NCBI RefSeq assembly: GCF_019059575.1
Contig: NW_024883420.1
Location: 23,105 to 87,104, forward strand
Reading direction: 5' to 3'
From: Amphibalanus amphitrite
Lineage: Eukaryota > Arthropoda > Thecostraca > Balanomorpha > Balanidae
Length of the DNA: 64,000 nucleotides
Part shown: piece by piece, positions 34,590 to 45,174 of the stretch
Layout of the letters: each line of letters starts with the position of its first letter
How positions within the stretch are numbered: position 1 is the stretch's first letter
The notes under the pieces: model-generated
The model's database searches: none
What the model was told of the DNA's origin: nothing
Seen by the model: only the letters and a program-made list of their open reading frames with translations
Made by a program: the position numbers and the translations under genes

Positions 34590-35039
34590 GTGAGTATAGA
34601 GAGTGAATGTTCATTTGAATGACTATGGCTTCGCTCCGCTGAATAATATGTTGCCCTGCCCGTCGTCAAGGATGTTGTCCGGCCCTCTGCTAAATCTTAT
34701 TTATTTAGCAGCATTTATGGACTTTGTGAACATTTTTTAGCGTTGCATGTTTGGAAATGAACTTGCCCTAGGGCTGGCAATTTAATTATATAACCTCATA
34801 TTTTATCGAAATACCTCGGGTCTGATGACCCTCGGAACTTCGGCAAAAACTCGGTGACATAATTAAATTGTTCCCAGCCCCGGGTGTGTATATTTTCTTT
34901 TCGGCTGTTTTTTTTTCACCTGACGGCTCGGAATAAAACCGTTACATCACTCGAGAGTAAAATATGCGTTGATCGACCCGAGGCAACTTGCTCGGGATAT
35001 AACCATTAATAATATCGAAAATATTTGTTCTCGTTGCAG

Positions 35040-35173
35040 ACGATGCAGTCGACCACCTGCTGCACCGCGCTGCAGTGAGCACGGAGCTGTGTTTCAGCCA
35101 TCCCCAGTACCCATGGCCGCAAGTTCGAGCTGGCATACTCTACGTGGAGAATGAGACGGTTGTCGAGTTCTAA
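35040..35173 (+). CDS. Terminal coding exon of the same gene, product unknown
   Basis: The acceptor is tcgttgcag|AC. The frame continues the G left by the previous exon and reads DDAVDHLLHRAAVSTELCF, then SHPQYPWPQVRAGILYVEN, ending in VVEF and a TAA stop at 35171-35173. The predicted protein is about 56-109 residues depending on the start. It has no signal peptide or membrane segment and looks like a small soluble adaptor, but I can give no function. A TTAA MITE starts 18 bases after the stop, so the 3' UTR has been replaced or extended by a transposon. An AATAAA at 35691-35696 inside that MITE could supply the polyadenylation signal. The intron is 450 bp. Location inside a CACTG-ended element raises the question of gene capture. 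Confidence 0.62.
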
Positions 35174-35191
35174 CCTCGGCGGTCGACTTAA

Positions 35192-35739
35192 AGGAAATAG
35201 TTCACTTTTTAACATGGGTTTTGAACTGGAATAGCAGTTCCGTAGCTTGGGCTGAGACGAGCATAAATCAGGAGCTTTTACAGCCCAACGATCACCCTAG
35301 GCAAAGATATTCTATTTCTCGTCCCGAAAAAGGTGTCTTGCGTTGAGGATGTGTGCCTTGCATATATTTCCATCCAGTATGAAAAGAGCATGGGTCCCGA
35401 AAATTCTTCAGAAACTAGAGAAATTATCTACGAGAGCTCTAGAGAAATTCTCGTACTGATCAATTAGGACATTCAGGGGAACATTATCAGATCGAGCAGA
35501 TCGCCCAAATGCCGGTGGCTGCGATAATTTCTCTGTTTCTGAAGAATTTTCGGGACCCATGCTCTTTTCATACTGGATCGCTTGTGCCTTACAGAAACTG
35601 AAAAGTTCTTCCTATATCAAAATATAGAAAAAAATATTTTGTTATAAAAAGGTTTTATTTTCTTTGCTGATTATTTTGAACATAAAAAATAATAAATCGT
35701 TGCAAAAAAAAATAATTTCGTGAAAGTGAACTATTTCCT
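35192..35739. mobile_element. TTAA-target MITE, AGGAAATAGTTCACTTT family
   Basis: The ends AGGAAATAGTTCACTTT and its complement are flanked by TTAA at 35188-35191 and 35740-35743. The right third is A/T-rich. A near-perfect 200-bp hairpin is embedded at 35374-35577. It lies immediately downstream of a stop codon. Confidence 0.88.
35374..35577. repeat. Hairpin inside the TTAA MITE, arms about 60-90 bp
   Basis: TCCAGTATGAAAAGAGCATG at 35374 is repeated inverted, ending at 35577. The arms continue through GGGTCCCGAAAATTCTTCAG with few mismatches. It may be a second, nested foldback insertion or the family's own core. Confidence 0.85.
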
Positions 35740-36680
35740 TTAAGTGACCAGCTGCCGGGACAGAGACTGACCGGCAGAGTTCTGTTGATGCCTCATACTT
35801 TTCTCTGTTTGTTTCTGTTTTCTGTTACCCAAGTTTTTGTCATTATAACTAGTTGCAGTTAAATTAGCTTGTTGCAGTTCGTTTATATTTTGCTGCAGGG
35901 TGTCCCTTAAGTCTCAACAGTAGAGACGTGAAACGTTGGACGCTAATGAATGAGATACAAGGCACTTTGATGTAAAGCACAGACAGAGCTTTGGAGTCGG
36001 AAATGTATCAGTTAACCAAACCATTGAAACTGTGTTTGCGTATGACTATTGAAACTGCGTCTTTCACATGCTGGTTGCACGACCTTTCTATAGAATACGA
36101 AATAACATAATCGCACATAAGACTGTGAAATAGAAAGCTGCTTGGTATAATAGGTCCGTGTCCTCCTTATGATGGGTTCCTATAGCTGGTCTGGTCTTGC
36201 AAACAGCTATAATTATTGAGCGTTACCGTCCACAATAGGTTGTCCAGCTTGCTTGTTCGTATGTGCATGAAATACAGATTTAACTTTGCTGTTCTCTTGA
36301 CTTGTCATTCGTTCTAAACAGTACAAAATGAGCGCAGGGTTATTATTTTGTCAATTTTATGTCGCCCATGGCATGACAATAGGTATCCACGCACTTGTCG
36401 TTTTACAAATCATTCGATATCTTAAGTTGATTGTTCCTATAAAACGACCACGTTTCTGTGTTCGGTGTCATTGCTCGGTGTTAGTATTGCGGATAGTGTA
36501 ACTATGGTCTTGTTGGATGTTTTTCCTCGTCTTGCATGCTATTTTGCACACGAAATAACACGCAAGATGGGAATGAAAATCTGATAAGTCGCGTTATCCG
36601 TAATATTAACAGCGGAATATCTACTCATCTCCTGCCGGTCAACCTTACCTATGACTGATAAGTAGGTTGACTGGTAAGAG

Positions 36681-37105
36681 GTGAGTAGATTGACCGGTCG
36701 CTGGCGCAGTCAAATAGGTGGTGTCCATAAAACCGCCCATCCATTAGTAAATTAACTCACAGAATGAGAGTAACTGAAATGAGTAACCAGCGATACATGA
36801 GTTTTCACAATGAGTAAGGTGAGTAGATTGACCGGTCGCTGGCGCAGTCAAATAGGTGGTGTCCATAAAACCGCCCATCCATGAGTAAATTAACTCACAG
36901 AATGAGAGTAACGGAAATGAGTAACCAGCGATGCATGAGTTTTCACAATGAGTTAACTCATCGAGCGTGGGTAAATATGCATGAGTAAACGCACGCTTCA
37001 TCGGAAAGTTGACCGGCAAGTGGTGAGTTGATTAACCGGTCGCTGGGGCCGTCAAATAGGTGGTGTCCATATAACCGTTCTTCCGTGAGTTTACTCACGA
37101 GAGAA
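36681..37105. repeat. 138-bp subterminal tandem repeat of the CACTG element
   Basis: The unit starting GTGAGTAGATTGACCGGTCG repeats at 36681 and 36819 with few differences. A diverged partial third copy starts at 37023. Each holds several GAGTAA motifs. Such repeats next to a terminus are typical transposase-binding regions in CACTA-like elements. Confidence 0.85.
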
Positions 37106-37354
37106 GAGTAGATTTGTTTTCAGTGTGCAGCTATTTAGGGTATCGCGTCACAGCATCTGTACTGGTACTGGAAAGGAAACAGCTACCCGCGCGAGGACCG
37201 CTTATCTGGAAATACATCTATGAGAGTGCGGTCTGTGTTCCATAGTGCCCGCAATGCGGCAGGATGACGAATATACAACCACGAAGCTGGTGGATAGGAT
37301 ACACGATAAACGGCGATAGCTATTAGTGGCTAAAAATAAAATAAGGCTAGTTAA

Positions 37355-37842
37355 AGGGACCCTCCCATCTTCAAAAAAGTTAATGAATTGGCATGAAAGT
37401 GATGTCCCTTGGTTCAGAAAGAGGAAAACGAATATCTACCAAATTTCACCGAAAAATATTCACTGGTTTTCAAGATATTAGGCTTTTACTTTTGTTTACT
37501 TTTTGGGATTCCCCCTGTTACTAGCGACTTTATTTGGAAGCAATAATTTGGCAGCCTTTAAGTGCGGCAGACGTTGCGCGCAAAGCAGCGTATACCACCA
37601 CGTGTTAACGATGGTTTTAGTCTAAGATTTAAAAATCGTTAGATCTCCGCTGACGTCACAAATTCTAAGGGGGCATTCCAATGCATTAGCCCCTTAGAAT
37701 CCGAAAACTGCAAGTTTGAAATTCCATATCTTCGAATTAAAGCATTTTTCGATGTTGTGAGTGCCCAAACCGGTATTTGCAGGCCATGGCCACCAATTTG
37801 GCTATCTCAACTCAAAACTAATGTTAAGGTGGGAGTGTCCCT
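37355..37842 (+). mobile_element. TTAA-target MITE, AGGGACCCTCCC family, copy 1
   Basis: The ends AGGGACCCTCCC and GGGAGTGTCCCT are flanked by TTAA at 37351-37354 and 37843-37846. The interior shares nearly all its sequence with 41053-41519, including an internal palindrome around TTCTAAGGGGGCATTCCAAT. About 488 bp, non-coding. Confidence 0.94.
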
Positions 37843-37846
37843 TTAA

Positions 37847-39711
37847 AGGTGATTTAAAAGGTATCTATTCCAGCTAAGTTTTCAGTTTATTTTTAACTAC
37901 AGTTAGACATATTTAAGCACTTAACTAGCATATGAAATGATTAGGAAAATCAAGAGTACTTACCTATAGCTCAGCCAGACATATGACAGTGACATGAATT
38001 ACATATAATATATCCCGAAAAGGAATCACCTCAGTTTGTTTTTCAATAGAAAAAACACAATTCTTAAAAATAATGTTTGTCTAATGAAGAAACAACCTTC
38101 GGGTATTACGCTAAGAACGGCCCTTGTGCTTTCAGTGAAATTGAAGAAAACTTGTACCTTATACTAGAACCCGGAGCTGAGGTAAAAAGCATGACTTAAA
38201 TTTCCCTTTTACAAATACCTCAACTACAAATTAAGCAGTTATGCGTAAGGTGATACCAACAAAGCACTCAGCTAATCTCATCTCTTTGTGTTCTGAAGTG
38301 AAACATGGGTGGACCCAGCGTGTAACTGCGGCCTTGCACTTCCTGGCCATTAATAGCGCTGTCAGCGGAGCGCGGCAGTGCACTGTTCGACCGGCCTGCA
38401 GCCGTTCCGCGCCGGCGGCCTTGGACTGACGGACGCACGTGGAAGCCCCACTGCACCATGGACGAGTGCAGCCGCCGGCGCGGGCTGTCTGTGGCACCCG
38501 TCACCCCCACCGCCGGCCGCCTCACACCGCTCATGAAAATGAAAACAGCCCGACGGCCCAGATCGGTCGTCCAAGGACGTCGTGACGGCTAAATGTGAGA
38601 AGCGGCATGCATGCTGCATGTGAAATGACCACACAGAGAGGAGTGAATGTGTGGGATGGTGCTACGTGAATTATGAAAAGAATAGAAATTATGTTTTTAA
38701 ACTACTTGATTCGCTAACTTTAGTTTCTTTAATTTTCTCATTCGAGTAGACACGTGAAACATACCCATTTAAAGAAAAATATCAATCACACTTTAAAATT
38801 TCAAATGTTTTGTTCAATTCAAACAGTGCACACTAAAACACTAATACCTATGCACGAAGCGCGATTTCATATTACCGCAAACGAATGTACCTACCTAAGC
38901 GCTGACGGTTATTTCTATTGGCTACTTATGTAAGGCTTTAGGCCCTTATCAGACAATGATTCATTAAATAGTTAAAAATCACTGATTTTTAGACCATATT
39001 GCTTTGCCACATGCCATCATATGACAGAGAATACGGGGTAATTTTGTGAATAAAGAGCACGTCGACTTGCACTATCTGCCTTTCAGCGTGCCGTGAAGAA
39101 GCTCCCAATCACCCGAATGCCTTTTGGGCGGGCGGCTGTCAGCGGGTCGACCGGGAGGCGCCGGTTTATTCTGCAGGCCGGCTGAATATTGATTATGTCG
39201 TGTTGAGTGGAGCCCGTTATGAGACAGGGCCCGTGCCGTCGAGGCGCCGGCCGTGAAGGCGACTGGAGAGACACGTCCCGTCGGCGCGGCGACAGGCCGG
39301 GTCGCGCCGGGTCAAGGACGGGACATCACAGGGCTCCGGCGCCGGACACCGAATTCAATAGATCAAAAAGGCGGGCGGGCAGACGGATAGACGGGCAGAC
39401 GGATAGCTTGGATGGACACTGATTACGTCAGTGGAAGGTTCTCACGACAACCAATCAAGTAATCCCTTTTACCTGCCATCTGTCAACGTTACTTAACTGC
39501 CATCAAATCAACAGCCTGACACCGTATCGTTTGGTCTCCTTCCCCTAAAACAGCTTAAAATACTAGGCATTTTTAGAAATATAAAACAATTAAAAACTAT
39601 TTTCAATTATGCTTGTAATAAAGGATATTATTACTTACAAGGATGTCAGTAGGCTCATATTCAGCTTGTAAACATCATCCTCACACCGCGCAGTTTCTAC
39701 ATTAACCCTCG
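37847..39711. other. No gene seen
   Basis: GC-rich islands at 38330-38600 and 39090-39400 lie in AT-rich sequence. The second has a small (GGGCAGACGGATA)n duplication at 39375-39405. Frames exist on both strands but none has a recognisable domain or exon borders. Confidence 0.35.
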
Positions 39712-39715
39712 CATG

Positions 39716-40588
39716 TGTAGGGGGGGTCGGATGGACCCCCCCATGGTTTTTCGCGAATAACTCGCGTAAAAAGCGGCCGATCGCGACGAAACTTTCAGTA
39801 CCCTCGCATTGATCAATTTTACACCTACCCTGAAAATTTCATGACCCTGACCCCAATGACCTTTGACCTGTGACCTCTTTTCCGAGACCATGTTTGGCCG
39901 GAATCGCGATTCCGCGTATGTCGGCTCGCATTAGTCGCGCGTTTGCAAGCTTTTCGTGGTTTCAAACGTTCAAACATGTGATTTGATGTTGCTCCCATGC
40001 ATTAGGGTGGGTGTCAAGGTCACCTGAAGGTCAGGTCAGGTCATTGACCTTTGGTGACCTCGGTTCACTTTTTCGAGTTTTGCATGTTTCTAGGCTAGTT
40101 TTTGGAGCTGAATTCGAATTTAGCAACCATTTGAACATTTACGAAGTAGTTTTGGTGACTTCGTAACATGTTACGAAGATGTCAGAGGCGGTTGACACGT
40201 AATACTAATACCCGTCACGACGCCTACTGGTTGACCTGACCTGACCTGACCCGACCTGGTCTAAATGCTTAAAGACATCATCTGTGATCAAAACTAACAC
40301 GATATTCGTGATCAGCACCCCGAAAAACCCCTTAGCAGCCACACTTTACGACTTTCTAACAGGTCCCGATTTTCCCGACCTTGGGTCATTGACCTGACCT
40401 GGAAGGTCAACCAATGACCTAGGACCTTAAAATTGGGTATCATCGGCTTCCTCTCGTCACGGGCAACACGCTCGTTTTTTCCGCGAAGCTTTAGCTCGAT
40501 CAGGGGCCAAACGGCAAGGGGGGGGGGGTCCAACCGACCCCCCCCCCCTACACATTAGAAGCTGGAAAACGCCGCACACATGCGAGGG
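39716..40588 (-). mobile_element. TTAA-target MITE with TGACCT arrays, copy 3
   Basis: The ends CCCTCGCATGTGTAG and its near complement (CACATGCGAGGG) have TTAA at 39712-39715 and 40589-40592. G-run/C-run mini-palindromes lie next to both ends. The body has many TGACCT/AGGTCA hexamers. The ATGGTTTTTCGCG motif near the left end places it in the same family as copies 1, 2 and 4. Confidence 0.92.
40038..40050. promoter_or_regulatory. Perfect IR-1 nuclear-receptor site (AGGTCA T TGACCT)
   Basis: Two AGGTCA half-sites are inverted around one base, the consensus arrangement bound by the arthropod ecdysone receptor EcR/USP. It lies in a TTAA MITE that holds further half-sites in direct and inverted order. 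Binding in vivo is inference. Confidence 0.55.
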
Positions 40589-41052
40589 TTAAGTTCCCAA
40601 CTCACCCAGCCGCAGGGTCCGAAAGAAGGCGCAATGAGCGCCGCCGGCTTCTGCAGGCTTCGCCGCCCGGGACGTGCACCGTCTGCAGGCTTATTTGTTC
40701 TCGGCCAGTTTGGAGCTCATTACCCTATCGGTCTTCGGAGGTCCAATCGCGCAGCCGGTCGATGGTGGCTCGTTCATATTGCCAAGGGTCGAAGGCGGCC
40801 CGCTCGTCGAAGGGCAGTACACTCCGCCGGCCGGGTCATGACCTCTGTGCGGAGACAGGCAGGGAGTTGGAGGGGCTATAGCCGCTTAGCAGGTCAGTCC
40901 ATTGATGGTGATAGTCAGGTTTCTGTGTGGGACAGTCGAGGGAAATGATAGCACGACCTCTGTAAAGGAATAGGGATAGGACTTATCTTCGGACGGTGTC
41001 TGGCAGGGGTCCGCCAGGGGTGGAAAAGCCTAATCCCGCATGGAGTACTTAA

Positions 41053-41519
41053 AGGGACCCTCCCACCTTCAAAAAAGTTAATGAATTGGCACGAAAGTGA
41101 TGTCACTCGGTTCAGAAAGAGCGAAAACGAATATCTACCAAATTTCATCGAAAAATATTCACCGGTTTTCAAGATATTAGACTTTTACTTTTGTTTACTT
41201 TTTGGGATCTCCGCTGTTCCTAGCGACTTTATTTGAAAGTGCGGCATTTGTTGCGCGCAAAGCAGCATATACCACCGCGTGCTACCAAACGTTTTAGTAA
41301 AATATTTAAAAATCGTTAGATCTCCGCTGACGTCACAAATTCTAAGGGGGCATACCAATGCACTAGCCCCTTAGAATCCGAAAACTGCAAGTTTGAAATT
41401 CCATATCTCCGAATTAAAGCATTTGTCGATGTTGTGAGTGCCCAAACCGGTATTTGCAGGCCATGGCCACCAATTTGGCTATCTCAACTCAAAACTAATG
41501 TTAAGGTGGGAGTGTCCCT
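41053..41519 (+). mobile_element. TTAA-target MITE, AGGGACCCTCCC family, copy 2
   Basis: TTAA flanks at 41049-41052 and 41520-41523. It is nearly identical to copy 1 but about 20 bp shorter, with a small deletion near 41236. Same orientation as copy 1, so the two form a direct pair 3.7 kb apart. Confidence 0.95.
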
Positions 41520-41587
41520 TTAAGGCTTTTACTGAAGCTGTTGCTACGCAGTTCGACTGTGGACTAGGACTACAGTGCTATTCACTG

Positions 41588-42693
41588 CAGAGGCGGATCC
41601 AGCTCAGAGGTTTGGGGGGGGGGGGCAAACCATGAAAATTTATCGATTCTTTCCATGCATCGTCCATAGGCGTAATGTTAACCCTCGCCCGTAAACGGCG
41701 ATCTGCCACCTTCGCCCATGCAGGGGGGGGGGTTGGTGCGACCCCCCCCCCCCTTGGCGTTTGAAAACGGAGCGTCGTAGAGCTTAGCGGAAAAGACCAA
41801 CGGATTGCTCTCAACGAGATCTCGCGATTGGTGGTATATTTTTTGGTCCTAGGTCAACATTTGACCTACTTTTGACCGGTCAAAGGTCAAATTTTCGGAA
41901 AAATAGACTTTTTCAAATTTTCCGCGGCGATTGCGGCAAAACGGTGGGAGATATCGACTTGAAACCTTCACTATCGTGTTCCTTGATCAATTTTCTATCG
42001 TTTGGTATGTATTTCGTTTCCCTGGCTCTAAAAATGGCGCGTTGGGAGCGCCGGAAGTCGGCAAGGTCACAGTCGGCGGCAGAAATTCGAAAAATCAAAA
42101 TTTAAATTTTTGAAATCTGATTGTGTTTTTGGATTTGGGATGTCCATTTGCTCCCTATAGAAGCTAATATTGCTGCATATTCCCATTGAGGTGACAAGAA
42201 TTAGCAAAATAGTGGTTCGGGCGCTTTTCAAAAATAGTACCGGACGCTGTTCCTCTTGTGACGTCATAGCTCCGTGACCTGACCTGACCCGGTCAAGTTT
42301 CTTATACCATATGATAGCCAATACTTGCCCCAACATGCATGGGAAGTTTCATCACGATCCATCAACCGATGTCCGTACCACCGGCAGGAAACCTCGGGCG
42401 TTGGCACTCAGTTTGTGAAAATCCGGCCGGAGGCTGTTCCCTTTGTGACGTCATAACTCCGTGACCTGACATGACCCGGTCAAATTTTTTTTATCAAAAG
42501 ATGCGCAAGGTTTGCCCCATAAGGTACCCAAAATTTGGCGGCGCTGCGCGCCGCCGTTTTTGCACTATTTCCGAAAAACCTCAGGGGGGGGGGGGGTTGC
42601 ACCAACCCCCCCCCTACATGGGCGAGGGTTAAAATCATGCCGTTTGGGGGGGCAAATGCCCATTTTGCCCCCCCCCCCCTGGATCCGCCACTG
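41588..42693. mobile_element. Small hAT-like MITE, CAGAGGCGGATCCAG family, split by a TTAA MITE
   Basis: The ends CAGAGGCGGATCCAG and CTGGATCCGCCACTG are inverted repeats with an exact 8-bp duplication, attcactg, at 41580-41587 and 42694-42701. Without the nested element at 41682-42628, it would be only about 155 bp, carrying G- and C-runs. No coding sequence. Confidence 0.95.
41682..42628 (+). mobile_element. TTAA-target MITE with TGACCT arrays, copy 4, nested in hAT
   Basis: The ends CCCTCGCCC and GGGCGAGGG are flanked by TTAA at 41678-41681 and 42629-42632. G-run/C-run palindromes, TGACCT repeats and the GCGGCGCTGCGCGCCGCC block near the right end match copy 1. It was inserted into the hAT MITE after that element had landed. 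Confidence 0.94.
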
Positions 42694-43011
42694 ATTCACT
42701 GTAAATGTCGCGACTGATAAATGCCACCGAGACTTTTGTAGCTTTAGATGATATATAGCGGAACATTGAGGAACTAAATCAAAATTTGAGTCGAAAGTTC
42801 GGAGTTATCACAACTCAAACTGTTGCTGGGACATTAAGAATCCCCGTTTGAGTAAGATCCGAACATCTTGTTGCTATGCAATATGCACTTCACATTCGCA
42901 TGCATGGCTTATTTGGTATCGATGTGAAATTCAACTGACTAACTGGAGCTCAAGTATTCAGCTACTTAGTGATTCCGCGACATGAATATAATTGTTTTTA
43001 TTATCATTTAC

Positions 43012-45170
43012 GGGGCATTCCATGTCAACCGGGACAGCCAAAATCGGTCACCTCTGCGATTTTGTTCAAACTTGGTATGCTTATTGCCTATTGGGTGAAA
43101 CCTCTGAGGGTGAAAGGATTTTGTCACTTGCCCTCGGGCTACAGAGATACAAACCGCTAAACTTCTGCTTTTTTAGCAGAATTGGACGTGTAGTGCAATC
43201 TTGAAAGATCTATAGCTTCAACATTTTTGAAGCTATTAATTTCAAACAAAGTGGAACATATACATAAGGAGTTATACTAGCAAAATTTGGCAGTTTTTAC
43301 ATATTTTGAAAATTTTGAATTTATTTTATTTTGAATTTATTTCTTAAAATATTATTTGTGAAAAATGGGTACCCTTCGATTTTGCTCAAATTTAGATATT
43401 GTCTTCCACTACACGTAAGGCACACGTGCTGAGAAAATTAGAGTGGGCCAACGATAACTTTGGATGATATAGCAACAAGAAGTGCAACGTACACGCGCAG
43501 CGGAAGGGGGCGGATTTCGCCAACTTCACCTGTTTTTCGCCATTAACTCACGCCGTATTCAAAATATTAACGTCAAATTTCCAATACCTGTCCACAATCA
43601 AATGCAAATCTTCTCGTGCAAGCAATAGGTAAATCGGTCCACAACTTTTCTAGTACCTAATAGCGGTGCAAAGTCAAACATCCTGCCGGGGCGGCGCGGC
43701 GGCCGGCGCCGGCCGATACTCGCCACCTGAATGGTAGACTGTGCCGGCGCGGGACGGTTCCATCTTTGCACTGCGTTTCTTACCGCTGATTATGATCGAT
43801 TCGCGTCAAATCTTGTGTGAAGGCTTAGAAATGTACAGGCAATCTTATGGTAAAAAAAACGAAAATAAATTTGTAAAAAGTTGAATTATTAGGGTGCAAA
43901 CACAATATTGTGACTGAAACGTTTCCCGCATCGGCCGACCCACGACTCTGCCGGCGACAGAGCACTCTTAGCAGGCCACTAACTGCCAAATTTATGGTCA
44001 GATTAACTAGAGATTCTCCTAACATGCTAGAAACATCGAATACTAAGAAAAAAAGGAAAATCGGCCGGTCACTCTTAGAGCTATGGGTGCATAAACGCAA
44101 AATAGTCACTATGATAAATTTGATCACGTTCAACCTCACTTGAGCTTGAATGTATTTATCTAGGGTCATGAAATTAGCACACGATAAAGTTCCCCACCGC
44201 CCCACCAACAAATCAAATTCGTTTTTTATGCTTCTTTTGGCTAAACCGGGCCTTTCTCCCCTAGCGCTGGGAGAGTCAGACGTATTTCCTTTTTGCAACC
44301 GAAGAGAGGCGCTGCCCGGATAATGCCCCATGGCCCATTGCATCATTAAAAACTGGCTTACAGCTCAGCGATGACCAGCTATCTTCGTGGCTTAGTAGTA
44401 AGTGTGCCGAGTGTACCCACCTCGTAATCTATAGGTCGCTGGCTCGCGGGCGGTCAGCCTCAAATGTTTTAACACGCATCTGGCCGGCCGGCAACTGTCG
44501 TGAGGGCTAGTGTTCGTATCTAATTAGCATTTGGCCAGCCCAGCCGGCAACTGCCGTGAAGGCTATACATATTTACGCGTGTTAGATTAGGTCAGGACAG
44601 GTCAGGTTAGGTTTGCTTTGGTTTGATTAAGGTAGAAAGAGCCATCTCCGGGTAGCGCCTCTCCTTGGTTGCTAAAACGAAACGCACGACTGCCAGACAT
44701 TACGAAGTCCAAAAGACAGTTACGTAGACGTCGGCCCATTCTGATTTTTATATATGATGTAGCTAATGTATGGGAGAATAAAATATGAAAAAATCAGCAA
44801 AATCGAAGGGTACCTATTTTTCAGAAATTCAAACTTTATTTTTTGAATTTTAATTATGCTCACTAATTAGTTAATGACGTCAATATTGTTATCCTCAAAT
44901 TAAAGCCTGATCGATTCCCTCCATTTCAAATTTTGTCGCATGGTGATATGTCTAAAACTTTAAAAGTTATGACGCTTTTAAGATGATTATGTGCCTTGCC
45001 TAAGTCAATGTTTGATGACGTGTATCTCGGAAACGTGACGTCATATCTTGACCAAAAAATGTCTCCTTTCTTTTCACATATAGATGAGTAGTTTCACAAA
45101 GTTTCGCAAAAATCGGAGGAGGTGAGGTTCAAAATCGTCATTTTTTGTCCCACTTGACGTGGAATGCCCC
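43012..45170. mobile_element. 2.16-kb TIR element with GGGGCATTCC ends and 4-bp duplication
   Basis: GGGGCATTCCATGTCAA at 43012 and the complement ending at 45170 form inverted ends (about 25 bp with GGGACA). The flanks are ttac on both sides (43008-43011, 45171-45174). Subterminal AAATTTTGAATTT-rich stretches near both ends add symmetry. The GC-rich and repeat-rich centre (about 43490-44720) may be a nested insertion. No transposase is recognised and the superfamily is unassigned. Confidence 0.8.
44385..44470 (+). other. Possible tRNA-derived SINE head, degraded
   Basis: TGGCTTAGTAGTAAG resembles an A box and GGTCGCTGGCTCGCG a weak B box at tRNA-like spacing. Two diverged copies of a CCGGCAACTG..GTGA..GGCTA motif follow. 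The B box departs from GGTTCGA, so the call is weak. Confidence 0.3.
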
Positions 45171-45174
45171 TTAC

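Larger units (their letters stand above)
31972..37125. mobile_element. Candidate 5.15-kb CACTG-ended element enclosing a spliced gene
   Basis: The 20-bp inverted termini are perfect: CACTGAAAACAAATCTACTC at 31972-31991 and its complement at 37106-37125. TG lies outside both ends, consistent with a 2-bp duplication but possibly chance. Subterminal regions on both sides are full of GAGTAA/TTACTC motifs, and the right one is organised as 138-bp tandem repeats. No other copy of either terminus was found between them, which favours one element over two independent MITEs. The interior carries a promoter-like first exon, two coding exons, and at least two later TTAA MITE insertions (33204-34226, 35192-35739). 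No transposase is recognised. Confidence 0.6.
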
